From JBKCUI01 sp052161625 (GTDB taxonomy: Bacteria; Planctomycetota; Planctomycetia; Pirellulales; Pirellulaceae), in NCBI GenBank assembly GCA_052161625.1, contig CP197412.1: 64,000 nucleotides of DNA, one strand, 5' to 3'. The position numbers and the translations under genes were made by a program. This document shows, in pieces, positions 1 through 8,286 of this stretch. Within the stretch, counting starts at the first letter, position 1. Each line of letters starts with the position of its first letter. The notes under the pieces were generated by a model, which saw only the letters and a program-made list of their open reading frames with translations, searched no databases and was not told where the DNA came from.

Positions 1-432
1 TTTGCCAGCTATGCCCATGGGACCAAAGGCTCGGCGGTCATTTCCACCGCAGCGCATACCCCTGCCAAATGCCGCATTTACAGCGGGCAAAACATTGGAA
101 AGCGAAGTGAATTGGTGTGGGAATTCCCTCAGCCCGAGAAGAGTCCTTATCAATTGGAATGGGATCACTTGATCGCCGCCATTCGCGACAACGAGCCTTA
201 CAACGAAGTAGAGCGGGGTGTTCAAGCGTCGGTGGTCACCAGTATGGGACGCATGGCAGCCCATACCGGGCAAGAGATCACGTATGACGACATGCTCAAC
301 TGCAAGCACGAGTTTGCACCGGGGATTGAGAATCTGACATTCGATAGCCCGGCCCCTTTGCAGCCTCTCGCCAACGGACTTTATCCCGTCCCGCAGCCTG
401 GAATCGTGACCGATCAAGAGTATCAGAGCTAA
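1..432 (+). CDS. Gfo/Idh/MocA-family oxidoreductase, C-terminal part (5' end outside window)
   Basis: The reading frame is open from base 1 to a TAA at 430-432, so this is the last ~143 residues of a longer protein. The segments SYAHGTKGSAVIST and YQLEWDHLIAAIRDNEPYNE, followed by a helical stretch with MGRMAAHTG, resemble the C-terminal dimerisation/substrate domain of planctomycete Gfo/Idh/MocA NAD(P)-dependent oxidoreductases. The Rossmann domain that would confirm the family lies upstream of the window, so the substrate cannot be told. A strong hairpin follows 28 bases after the stop. Confidence 0.7.
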   Translation, partial: FASYAHGTKGSAVISTAAHTPAKCRIYSGQNIGKRSELVWEFPQPEKSPYQLEWDHLIAAIRDNEPYNEVERGVQASVVTSMGRMAAHTGQEITYDDMLNCKHEFAPGIENLTFDSPAPLQPLANGLYPVPQPGIVTDQEYQS

Positions 433-460
433 GCTCTATTTCGATGGTCGCTTCAAAAAA

Positions 461-493
461 CAAGAGAGCGTGCCGGTGCGGCACGCTCTCTTG
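461..493. terminator. Bidirectional rho-independent terminator
   Basis: A perfect 14-bp inverted repeat (arms CAAGAGAGCGTGCC and its complement, loop GGTGC) lies between two convergent genes. It has TTTCT on its plus-strand 3' side and an A6 run at 455-460, which is a T6 run on the minus strand. It can serve both the oxidoreductase and the intradiol dioxygenase. Confidence 0.9.
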
Positions 494-535
494 TTTCTAG
501 ATGATCCGATGTGGATTCCGCGGAGAGCGAAATCA

Positions 536-1231
536 CTACATTGGTTGGGTTGATTTCGAATCGCTCAGAGGCCCGAGAACAATGGTGAAGTCTCCGGTAA
601 GCAATTGCTCCCCCTCTTTTTTGGTTGGGTCGATCGGCTTTTTCTCGAGGTGAGCGGTGACGGCATCCCGTTGTGCCACGTTGAGCGACATGTAGATTCC
701 GTCTTTGCGATTCCACTCCTCGAATTGACCGAAATAGAGTTGGGTGATCAGTTCGGGGCGATCCGGAGAAACGACTCGGAAGTGGATGTGCGGGGTTCTG
801 CCTGGATATTTGCCAGGTAGAATGGTTTTGAAGCGGAAAGCCCCATCGTCCCCTGTCACCAATCTTCCCCAGTACTGGAAGTTAGGGTCCATCGGTCGAT
901 CGTTGCTGTCCTGTGGGTGGTTGTAGCGTCCCGTCTTGCAGGCTTGCCAAACCTCGACGATGGTTTTCGAAAGAGGGCGTTCGGAGTGGCTGACGACTTT
1001 ACCGCCGATGGCGATGATCTCGCCGTCGGCGATCGGGGACTTGTCATCCCGGCGTGTGAGGTCGAAGTCGAAAAAGGGTTGTTTTTCAATTTCGGGGATC
1101 GGGTAGAAAGGACCTTTCGTTTGGCTAGGTGTCGAAACGCGATCGTGTCCCCAACCGTTTCGTGCAGAAAGGATTCCCAGCAATCCGCTACCGGATGCTG
1201 CTCGAAGGAAAAGACGTCTGGAGTTCGCCAT
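536..1231 (-). CDS. Tat-exported intradiol ring-cleavage dioxygenase-like protein
   Basis: A 231-residue protein of the protocatechuate 3,4-dioxygenase/catechol 1,2-dioxygenase superfamily. The start at 1231 is preferred over the upstream one because it puts a twin-arginine signal (SRRLFLRAASGSGLLGIL) at the N-terminus. The expected non-haem Fe(III) ligands are visible: Tyr103 (GRYNHP), Tyr142 (KYPGR) and His148/His150 (PHIHF). The family uses this site to cleave catechols between the two hydroxyls with O2. The spacing between the second Tyr and the His pair is short, as in secreted intradiol-like proteins, so the substrate is unknown. No other aromatic-degradation gene lies nearby. Confidence 0.85.
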   Translation of the reverse strand: MANSRRLFLRAASGSGLLGILSARNGWGHDRVSTPSQTKGPFYPIPEIEKQPFFDFDLTRRDDKSPIADGEIIAIGGKVVSHSERPLSKTIVEVWQACKTGRYNHPQDSNDRPMDPNFQYWGRLVTGDDGAFRFKTILPGKYPGRTPHIHFRVVSPDRPELITQLYFGQFEEWNRKDGIYMSLNVAQRDAVTAHLEKKPIDPTKKEGEQLLTGDFTIVLGPLSDSKSTQPM

Positions 1232-1442
1232 CGGATTGCCCTTGATTGGAGAAGAAAGATATTCTGGGTAGGGAACGGGCTCGACCCAGTCGGTTATTTT
1301 AATTGTAACGGATCGTCCGAGAAACATTGTCGAACTAATCGAGGAAGTTCCACCGAGGCTTTCCTCCCGACTCACTGTGTTCTAGCTTTGAGTCGATCGA
1401 CCGTTTGGGACAAGCTTCCTTAAGGTTAGCCAGGATTGAATT

Positions 1443-2606
1443 TTGCAAGTGCGCCCTACCGAACCATCCATTTCACAAGCCCCTTCGTCGCCCCAGGAGA
1501 CTTCCGTTTCCTGGCGGTGGGTCGCTAGTTCGAGTCGTCGGGAGAAGTCCGTCGAGGGGATGATTCTGGGGTGTGCGATCGGCGAGGCACTGGCGATCCC
1601 GCGCGACCGCATGCCACGTCGCCGCGCTCTCAAGATTTTCGGGGCCACGCCGATTCGCTTTCAGTTTCAGCCCGGAGTGGGCGTACCAGCGGAACGGACG
1701 CACGGCCTGTTGATGGCCATTCAAGCGATGTTGGAATCCCGCGCCGACTACCGAGCTTTTGGTCGCAAGCTGCAGCGTCGACTGAGTTGGTATCGCATTT
1801 CTTTCCCTATCCGAGCCCTAGGCAGGACGCTTCGTCCCGCCCTTGCTTCGACCGAGAGGATTGTCATGCCGAGGGGGTTGGCGAGCGACCCATTGATTCG
1901 CAGTGTTTCCATCAGCCTGTTGATTCAAGGTTCTCAGCATGCCCTTCCCTGGATCGAGCAAAGCGCTCGCATCTCCACGCGCGATAGCAGGGCCGACGGA
2001 TCTTGTTTGCTCATCGCACACGCTACGCAGCTCGCACAGATGATGGACCCGAGCGAGACCCCGCTTTCGCCGATCGACGCGTTCACCAAGCTGGAGGGGA
2101 CGACCGAAGACGACGAGTTACGCAAGGGGCTTGAGAAGCTGCGAGGGTGTTGGAAACAAGGGTTAAGTGTCGGTCGCGCCGCCAAGTCGATGGGTTGGGG
2201 CGACGGAATTCCGAGCGATTTGCGCGCGATAGCCTTGATCGCGATTTACGCTTGGTTGCGACATCCCAACCGATTTCGGTTCGCCGTCGAGCGAACGGTC
2301 CTTTTAGGAGGGGAGTGCTCGGCTGCCGCGGCCTTGGTCGGAGCGCTGAGTGGCACGACCCTTGGAAAGCGTGGTATTCCGCCTGAGTGGCTCAAACGGA
2401 TCCGTTTGTTCCCACACGACAAGGACTGGCGCGAGGATTTGATCAACCGCGTCAAAGACTGGCCCCATGGCGTCGAAGATATTCAAAAGGCGCGTTCGCA
2501 GCCTTCCCGCATCCTCGGACAGTTGCTTCGAAACGCCTCGTTTTCTTTATTCAAACTGATTCATCTGGCGATTCGGATCCCATCGAGGCTTGTCCCCTAC
2601 CGCTAG
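1443..2606 (+). CDS. Degenerate ADP-ribosylglycohydrolase-fold protein
   Basis: A 387-residue protein that recalls the ADP-ribosylglycohydrolase (DraG/ARH) family. MILGCAIGEALAIP at residues 40-53 matches the N-terminal G-x-x-x-G-D-A-x-G helix, and GGECSAAAALVGALSGTTLG near residue 285 matches the C-terminal GGDTDT-x-AA-x-x-GA helix. The metal-binding acids are missing: GDA is GEA and GGDTDT is GGECSA, and the TDDT-like motif is not seen. Known family members remove ADP-ribose from proteins with two Mg ions, so this copy is probably not catalytic in that way. The start is a TTG at 1443 with AGGA seven bases upstream. Alternatives are GTG 1449 and ATG 1560. Confidence 0.6.
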   Translation: MQVRPTEPSISQAPSSPQETSVSWRWVASSSRREKSVEGMILGCAIGEALAIPRDRMPRRRALKIFGATPIRFQFQPGVGVPAERTHGLLMAIQAMLESRADYRAFGRKLQRRLSWYRISFPIRALGRTLRPALASTERIVMPRGLASDPLIRSVSISLLIQGSQHALPWIEQSARISTRDSRADGSCLLIAHATQLAQMMDPSETPLSPIDAFTKLEGTTEDDELRKGLEKLRGCWKQGLSVGRAAKSMGWGDGIPSDLRAIALIAIYAWLRHPNRFRFAVERTVLLGGECSAAAALVGALSGTTLGKRGIPPEWLKRIRLFPHDKDWREDLINRVKDWPHGVEDIQKARSQPSRILGQLLRNASFSLFKLIHLAIRIPSRLVPYR

Positions 2607-2770
2607 AGTCTGTTTGCTTAAAAGAGGATGGCTAGGTAATATGGGCAACCGCTTCGGCTTCTGACGGAAACACTGACTTCGCATGTTTCGCGGTGCCGAA
2701 CATGAACAGAGCCCGGCGAGCGAGTCGAGTCCCGCCACGCTCTCGTTTCCCAACCTTAGCGATTCCCATC

Positions 2771-3745
2771 ATGGCGTCCGATTTTCGATTGAAAGAACAA
2801 TTGCCGCGTCTGACCGATGCGATTGTCCGGACCTACACGCCCCACGACCGCATCAACCATTTGGGACATTGTCCTCTCCCCAAGTACGACGTTATTTTGG
2901 AGATTCTCGAGGACCTTAAAGACATTCTTTACCCGGGCTTTCGCCGTCGAGAGGGTCTTCATGCTGGAAACGTCAGTTACCACGTGGGAGATCTAATCGA
3001 CAAGTTGCACGATCGGCTCACCACGCAGATCGCTCGAGCCCTGCTCCATGCCGATCGCGTCGAGAGCAAATCGAAGCTGGCGAACCCCTGCGATTCAAAA
3101 GAGGACTACGAAGCCCGCGGACAGCTCATCGCCATTGCGCTGCTGGAACGCATTCCGGCTCTTCGAGCCATGCTGGCCAAGGATGTGGAAGCGGCGTACG
3201 AAGGGGATCCGAGCGTCACCAACCGAGACGAAATCATCTTCTGCTTCCCCGGTTTGGAGGCGGTCACCATTTACCGGATCGCACACGAGTTGGTCCATTT
3301 CGGTGTCCCCTTTATCCCGCGAATGATGACCGAATGGGCTCACAAGCAGACGGGGATCGACATCCATCCCGGTGCTAAGATCGGCGAGTATTTCTTCATC
3401 GATCACGGCACGGGCGTTGTCATTGGGGAAACGTGTGAAATCGGAGATCGAGTCAAGATCTACCAAGGAGTGACGTTAGGGGCGTTGAGTTTTGTCACCG
3501 ATGCAGACGGTCAGCTCGTGCGAGGTGCGAAACGCCACCCCACGATTGAAGATCGAGTCGTGATATACGCCAACGCAACCATTCTCGGTGGTCGGACAAC
3601 CGTCGGCCACGATAGCGTCATTGGATCAAGCGTCTGGGTCACGAGCAGTGTTGCTCCTCATTCCACAGTGGTTTTGGAAAAACCCAAGCTTCGGATTCGC
3701 AGCACCACGGAGGACATTTTGCCCGAGCTCAATTACCAGATCTAG
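2771..3745 (+). CDS. cysE: Serine O-acetyltransferase
   Basis: A 324-residue protein that transfers acetyl from acetyl-CoA to L-serine, giving O-acetylserine for cysteine synthesis. An N-terminal helical domain (to about residue 195) precedes a left-handed beta-helix made of hexapeptide repeats (IDIHPGAKIGEYFFID, then VVIGETCEIGDRVKIYQGVT). The long N-terminal domain is typical of the EpsC-type enzymes. The ATG at 2771 fits the family better than the upstream in-frame ATG at 2693, whose first 26 residues are basic and unlike the family. It links to the sulfate-activation genes elsewhere in the window. The next gene starts 8 bases later, so the two are probably co-transcribed. Confidence 0.88.
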   Translation: MASDFRLKEQLPRLTDAIVRTYTPHDRINHLGHCPLPKYDVILEILEDLKDILYPGFRRREGLHAGNVSYHVGDLIDKLHDRLTTQIARALLHADRVESKSKLANPCDSKEDYEARGQLIAIALLERIPALRAMLAKDVEAAYEGDPSVTNRDEIIFCFPGLEAVTIYRIAHELVHFGVPFIPRMMTEWAHKQTGIDIHPGAKIGEYFFIDHGTGVVIGETCEIGDRVKIYQGVTLGALSFVTDADGQLVRGAKRHPTIEDRVVIYANATILGGRTTVGHDSVIGSSVWVTSSVAPHSTVVLEKPKLRIRSTTEDILPELNYQI

Positions 3746-3753
3746 GAGTTATT

Positions 3754-5052
3754 GTGTCGAGTCTGGTTTATCAAGACGATGCCGAGTCGGGCGATGATAT
3801 TGTTATCACCGGAATGGGAGCCTTTTCCCCTCTGGGGCATGATGTAACCGAGCACTTTGAGAAGCTTGCTCAAGGCACCTCGGCAGTTCGCGTGATCGAA
3901 CCGGCTGGGGGAGTCGATGGCTCGTTTTGGTTGGGGGCCACGATCGAGGGATTCGATCCCAAGCTGCACGTGCAACCTCGCAAAGCCATCAAGGTGATGT
4001 GTCGCGAGATCCAGCTTGCTTTCGGCTCTGCCATGCAAGCTTGCCAAGCTGCAGGCATCTCTTCTGGGGTCGTCGAACCCGATCGCATTGGCACTGTTTT
4101 CTCCGGTGAGATCATCTTGAGTGATCTTCAAGACGTCGAGGATATCGTCCGGCGCTGCGCTCTCGACGGCGTCATGCCTCACGATCGATGGTCGGTCGAA
4201 GCGATGGAGAACATGTACCCCCTCTGGATGCTCAAATCTCTTCCGAACATGGCGGCCTGCCACGTCGGCATTGCGCTCGACGCTCGGGGGCCAAACAACA
4301 CGGTGACCACCGAGGGGACCAGCAGTTTGGGTGCGATGTTGGAAGCCATCAACGTGATTGCTCGAGACAAAGCGGATGTGATGCTCGTTGGCTCGACGGC
4401 CTCGCGCGTCAATCCCTCTCGTCTCCTGCAGCGCCACGAAGAGGACTTTTCTCGCCGTCACCTAGACGGTGCAGCCGCTTGCAAACCCTTTGATTCCCTT
4501 CGCGACGGAACCGTCCCGGGCGAAGCCAGTTCGTGCATCGTCCTCGAACGACGTCGACATGCAGTTGCACGCCATGCTCCCATCTTGGCCACGGTGAGAG
4601 CTGGGGTTAGCCGGTTTAGCCCCTCTTCCACTGGCCGATGGGGGGGAGTCGAACGCGCTACGACCACCGTTCTTCAAGCCTTGCTCCAAAGTTCCGGAGC
4701 AAGTCCCGAGCAGATCGATCACATCAACGCGTCGGCCAACGGAACCCGATTCGGAGATGCGGCGGAGGCTCGAGGTATCGCATCGCAACTCCCCGGAGTG
4801 CCGGCGGTTTCCTACAAAGGTGCGTTCGGCGATTCGATTAGCGCCTCCGGGCTTCTCGAGTGCATCTCGTCGTTAAAGGGAATGCGAGTGGGAATCATCC
4901 CTCCGACCACCAATCATTCCAGCACCGATTCGAATTGCCCCATCGACGTCATCTGCGGGACGCCCAAGTCGCGCGTGGCCAATTCCTTTGTGAAGCTATC
5001 CCATACCCCCGCCGGACGCTGCGCCGGCGTTCTCATCAGCGTCTCGAGTTGA
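3754..5052 (+). CDS. Beta-ketoacyl-ACP synthase-fold protein lacking the catalytic triad
   Basis: A 432-residue thiolase-fold protein that aligns by eye with FabF along its whole length: DIVITGMGAFSPLG at the N-terminus, CKPFDSLRDGTVPGE in the middle, KGAFGDSISASG near the end. The Cys-His-His triad is absent. The nucleophile motif TACTSG reads TEGTSS (Cys to Gly), VNAHGTST reads INASANGT (His to Ser), and KSMTGH reads KGAFGD (His to Asp). The Lys is kept. Condensing activity is therefore unlikely. A role like that of a chain-length factor, or a binding or scaffold protein, is inference. It starts at GTG 3754 with TAGGAG just upstream and follows cysE by 8 bases. Confidence 0.8.
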   Translation: MSSLVYQDDAESGDDIVITGMGAFSPLGHDVTEHFEKLAQGTSAVRVIEPAGGVDGSFWLGATIEGFDPKLHVQPRKAIKVMCREIQLAFGSAMQACQAAGISSGVVEPDRIGTVFSGEIILSDLQDVEDIVRRCALDGVMPHDRWSVEAMENMYPLWMLKSLPNMAACHVGIALDARGPNNTVTTEGTSSLGAMLEAINVIARDKADVMLVGSTASRVNPSRLLQRHEEDFSRRHLDGAAACKPFDSLRDGTVPGEASSCIVLERRRHAVARHAPILATVRAGVSRFSPSSTGRWGGVERATTTVLQALLQSSGASPEQIDHINASANGTRFGDAAEARGIASQLPGVPAVSYKGAFGDSISASGLLECISSLKGMRVGIIPPTTNHSSTDSNCPIDVICGTPKSRVANSFVKLSHTPAGRCAGVLISVSS

Positions 5053-5111
5053 GCTTCGAACGGATCGGACTAATCCAATCCTCGGAGCATCCTACGAATA
5101 GAGAAAGCGCA

Positions 5112-5939
5112 TCAGATGAGGGCTTGGTAGAGCACCCAGCAGGCTACGGCCAGGATCGCTACCGCGAAGATCCGCTGCAGAATGGGACCAGCCAGGCGAG
5201 TCGCCAATGCCGTTCCTGCAAACAATCCGAGAACGCTTCCCACGGTAAAGAGCGAAGCGATTTCGACGGAGAGATGACGCCCCGCGGCTACTTGCGAAAC
5301 CACTCCTGATAAGCTGACCAAGGTGATCACGAGAAGCGAGGTCCCAATCGCCCTTTGCATACCCAATCCCGCAAAGGTCACCAGCGCGGGAACGATGATA
5401 AAGCCTCCTCCGACTCCGAACATGCCAGTTAGCACTCCTGCACTCAATCCCACCGTCGCCAGGAGAATGGCGCAGGGAGATGTCATTCGCAGCTTTCCCT
5501 CCGGATCGCGTTTACACCTTGGTCCCTCATCATCATCGCGGTGCGGCAGAATAGGCAGATGGGTAGACGTTCCGTTTGCCTTCCATGCCATGCGACCAGC
5601 AATCGTTATCATCAAAATGGAAAAGAAAACGATCAAGATGTTTTCGGGGATGGCATCGGCTATTCTTGAACCAATCGGTGCACCGATCATTCCGGCGATT
5701 GCGAACACAACGCCGGTTAGCATTTCAACTTGCCCTTTCCTTGCTCGGTAGAGGAAGCCGACGAGCGAGGTTGTACCCACGGTAAGAAGCGAGACGCCGA
5801 CAGATTCTCGCGCTGGTAGACCGATGAGGTACACCAAGAGCGGGACTGCGAAGATCGCCCCTCCACCTCCGGTCAGCCCCAAGGAGAAGCCGACCAAGGC
5901 TCCAGCTAAGAGCGTGATGACGATCATCATTTCTTTCAA
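5112..5939 (-). CDS. TauE/SafE (TSUP) family sulfite/organosulfonate exporter
   Basis: A 275-residue membrane protein with about eight hydrophobic segments in two halves. Each half begins with a glycine-rich motif typical of the family: GFSLGLTGGGGAIFAVPLL near residue 17 and AGVLTGMFGVGGGFIIVPAL near residue 170. The two halves are joined by a charged loop (HRDDDEGPRCKRDPEGK). Family members export sulfite, sulfonates or related anions. It is the last gene of a minus-strand run behind a CstB-like persulfide dioxygenase (31-base gap), which suggests removal of the sulfite or thiosulfate produced there. An alternative ATG lies 9 bases downstream. Confidence 0.88.
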   Translation of the reverse strand: MKEMMIVITLLAGALVGFSLGLTGGGGAIFAVPLLVYLIGLPARESVGVSLLTVGTTSLVGFLYRARKGQVEMLTGVVFAIAGMIGAPIGSRIADAIPENILIVFFSILMITIAGRMAWKANGTSTHLPILPHRDDDEGPRCKRDPEGKLRMTSPCAILLATVGLSAGVLTGMFGVGGGFIIVPALVTFAGLGMQRAIGTSLLVITLVSLSGVVSQVAAGRHLSVEIASLFTVGSVLGLFAGTALATRLAGPILQRIFAVAILAVACWVLYQALI

Positions 5940-5970
5940 TTCCTAGGTCGAAGGGGCGAGTAGTCATGCA

Positions 5971-7374
5971 CTATGCGGCGGTCGTCGGCAGTCCGGATGC
6001 GACCCAAGCTCGGTAACCACCTTCCATGTTGGTCACTTGGAATCCCTCTCTTTGCAAGATGCTAGTAGCGATGGCAGAGCGCCCGCCGCCCAAGCATTGC
6101 GCGACCAAGGGCTTCGATCGATCGATGGTTTTGAGCTCTTTGAGAAGTCGACCCAAGAACCGGTGTTCCGCTCCGTCGATATGCCCCTCTCGAAACTCCG
6201 TTTCTGCACGAACATCCAGCACTCGGACTTCTCCGGATCGAATTCGATCGGAGAGATCCTTCGGGGATGCGGAGGCGTAGCTCTCTGTCATTTGATTCGA
6301 TTTCGATACTTCGCTGAGATCTGCAAAGCCACGCACGGAATCGATCCCGATCGAACGCATTCCGACCAAGATCGCTTGCAAGCGATCGGGTGAAGCGATC
6401 AGGTATGCCGGGTTTCGGTGATCTGCTAGAAAACCTGCCCACTGCACCATGGTTTCCTCGGGCAAATTGATCGTGCCAGGCACATGAGCCGCTGCGAACT
6501 CCTTCGGTGGTCTGACATCGAACACAACATAAACCGGTGCAAGCTCAGCGACTTCTTGGGGCGAGAGTTTCTTGACTTCAGGAAGATGCGCGATCAGTTC
6601 GGGCCCTGCCTTGTTCACATGCTTCATGTTGGCGAAGTAGAAGGGCGTTTCGGGTTGGTCTTTAAGGATGTATTCGACGAACGATTCCTCCTCGTGGAAC
6701 TGCAATGCGGGATTGAACAGCTTTTCGTATCCCACTGTCGAAGAGGGGATCGCACCGAGTCCCTTCCCGCAGGCGCTCCCGGCGCCGTGAGCAGGCCAGA
6801 CTTGCAAGTGATCTGGGAGCGATCGAAACTTTTCGATCGAACGATAGAGTTGACGCGCTCCCACATCAGCGCTTCCTATCACTCCCGCTGCGGATTCAAG
6901 GAGGTCAGGGCGACCGATCGACCCCACGAAGACGAAATCGCCCGTGAAGATCCCCATGGGAACATTGGCACCGCCACCTTCATCGGTCAACACAAACGAA
7001 ATACTCTCGGGCGTATGGCCGGGGGTATGCAAGACCTCGAGTTTGACCTTTCCCACATAGAACGCGTCGCCATCGTGGAGAAGAGTCGTCGTCTGTTTGT
7101 CGGTAAACAAGTACTTCCACTCGTCTGGCCCCTCGTCGGACAAATAAAGCGTTGCACCGACGCGTTCTGCAAGCTCTCGCGAACCTGAGACGAAGTCGGC
7201 ATGGATGTGCGTCTCGGCAGCGCCTGTAATTTTCAGTCCTTCCGCTTCAGCGGCTTCGAGGTAAGGAGCGATATTGCGTCCGGGATCGATCACGATCGCT
7301 TCCCCCGATCGCTGGCATCCAATCATGTACGAGGCATGAGCAAGCGACTTGTCGTAGAAATATTTGAGCAACAT
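5971..7374 (-). CDS. CstB-like persulfide dioxygenase-sulfurtransferase (MBL + two rhodanese domains)
   Basis: A 467-residue three-domain protein. Residues ~1-240 are a metallo-beta-lactamase domain of ETHE1 type with the mononuclear iron ligands (THIHADF, HTPGH, TGDFVF) and a later WPAHGAGSACG. Residues ~265-355 form a rhodanese-like domain with no active-site Cys. Residues ~370-467 form a second rhodanese with the loop QCLGGGRSA and its Cys. This order (MBL, pseudo-rhodanese, active rhodanese) is that of CstB, which oxidises low-molecular-weight persulfides to thiosulfate or sulfite. ATG 7374 starts the conserved MLLKYFYDKSLAHASYMIG. The upstream ORF extension has no homology. Neighbours support a sulfide-detoxification role. 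Confidence 0.85.
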   Translation of the reverse strand: MLLKYFYDKSLAHASYMIGCQRSGEAIVIDPGRNIAPYLEAAEAEGLKITGAAETHIHADFVSGSRELAERVGATLYLSDEGPDEWKYLFTDKQTTTLLHDGDAFYVGKVKLEVLHTPGHTPESISFVLTDEGGGANVPMGIFTGDFVFVGSIGRPDLLESAAGVIGSADVGARQLYRSIEKFRSLPDHLQVWPAHGAGSACGKGLGAIPSSTVGYEKLFNPALQFHEEESFVEYILKDQPETPFYFANMKHVNKAGPELIAHLPEVKKLSPQEVAELAPVYVVFDVRPPKEFAAAHVPGTINLPEETMVQWAGFLADHRNPAYLIASPDRLQAILVGMRSIGIDSVRGFADLSEVSKSNQMTESYASASPKDLSDRIRSGEVRVLDVRAETEFREGHIDGAEHRFLGRLLKELKTIDRSKPLVAQCLGGGRSAIATSILQREGFQVTNMEGGYRAWVASGLPTTAA

Positions 7375-7460
7375 GGTAAATCTCAGATCAGTCTCTGTAT
7401 GTACGTGTAAGTCGTTCAAGCATCCACAGCGAAACGATGGCAATACAAGTCATCACTATG

Positions 7461-7510
7461 GAGCATCGCTGTGGAGCATCGTTATCGGTGAGCATCGTTA
7501 TCGGTGAGCA
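7461..7510. repeat. 16-bp tandem repeat across the stop codon of the rhodanese-DUF2892 gene
   Basis: The unit GAGCATCGTTATCGGT occurs at 7474-7489 and 7490-7505, flanked by partial copies at 7461-7473 and 7506-7510. The minus-strand stop codon (7498-7500) lies inside the second full unit, so the duplication covers the gene's 3' end. Confidence 0.9.
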
Positions 7511-8082
7511 GGCGCGCTGACCGAACAGCTGGCGGACGAGCTCGAGTTGCTAGCAGCAACACGGTTCCATGGCATCTTGGCGATCAACATGCCCATAGCG
7601 CAGCTATCGGTGACACCGGCGAAGATCAATCCCGCACCAACAAACCCGGAAAGGCCGATCCAATAGGGGTGGACGAAGATGCTGAGCAGTACACCGGTCA
7701 ATACGAGCGATCCAGCGGCGATGCGAACTTGTCGCTCCAACGACATTGCTTTCTTGCCACGGACCACTGGCAGCCCGGCTGCAACACATGCGTTGGTGCC
7801 CCCTTCGACATTCAGGACATTCAATCCCGCTTGCTCAAGTTTCGAACAAGCCTGCTGACCACGCGAACCAGAGCGGCAGATGACATAAATCGGTTTGTCG
7901 CTAGGGGATTTGCGCCCCGCCGTCACTTCATTTGCTTGAAGCTGGTCGAGCGGCATGTTCTTAGCGACCGACACATGGACTTCGCGAAACTCAACAGGCG
8001 TTCGGACATCGACCAAATCGATCGTCTCACCCGATTGGATCAATTGATGGAGTTCGTTAGCTTGAATCGTTTTCATCGTCAT
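7498..8082 (-). CDS. Rhodanese with C-terminal DUF2892 membrane domain (YgaP-like sulfurtransferase)
   Basis: A 194-residue protein. Residues ~1-105 are a single rhodanese domain with DLVDVRTPVEFREVHV and the active loop ICRSGSRG holding the catalytic Cys. Residues ~115-170 are a DUF2892 region with two membrane helices and the typical ending GVTDSCAMGMLIAKMPWN. The polar tail is serine-rich. YgaP-type proteins move sulfane sulfur at the membrane. The start at ATG 8082 has AAGG upstream (minus strand). The longer ORF to 8175 would run into the divergent promoter region. It is probably the first gene of the rhodanese/CstB-like/TauE run, 123 bases before the CstB-like gene. Confidence 0.88.
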   Translation of the reverse strand: MTMKTIQANELHQLIQSGETIDLVDVRTPVEFREVHVSVAKNMPLDQLQANEVTAGRKSPSDKPIYVICRSGSRGQQACSKLEQAGLNVLNVEGGTNACVAAGLPVVRGKKAMSLERQVRIAAGSLVLTGVLLSIFVHPYWIGLSGFVGAGLIFAGVTDSCAMGMLIAKMPWNRVAASNSSSSASCSVSAPAHR

Positions 8083-8119
8083 CGTGAACCTTGTGAAGAA
8101 AGTAAGTTGCGAACAACAC

Positions 8120-8136
8120 CGAACGAATTCCGTTCG
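8120..8136. promoter_or_regulatory. Inverted repeat in the divergent sulfur-gene promoter region
   Basis: CGAACG-AATTC-CGTTCG is a perfect 6-5-6 inverted repeat. It lies 38 bases upstream of the rhodanese start and 150 bases upstream of the ECF sigma start. Its place between divergent operons suggests an operator. The binding protein is not identified. Confidence 0.4.
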
Positions 8137-8286
8137 AACGTGCCATTTCGACTGGCTACGAAGAGGGTAGAGCAAGCCATTCGAAATTGGTTACAATCTT
8201 TTCCGCAAAAAGAAGATTCCTACCGGAACGCGTTTTGGGAACATGTAGACAGTCCTGCTACGAATCCATCCACTCGGGAGCATAAA

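Noticed and set aside
8225..8270. GGAAC-type ECF promoter boxes before the sigma gene
   Set aside because: Two GGAAC boxes are present, but neither has a convincing -10 partner at the right distance by eye.
7504..8286. Long N-terminal extension of the ECF sigma frame (468 residues in total)
   Set aside because: It is antisense to the rhodanese gene and covers the promoter region; the sigma homology begins only after ~8290, where a TTG with a good ribosome-binding site is present.
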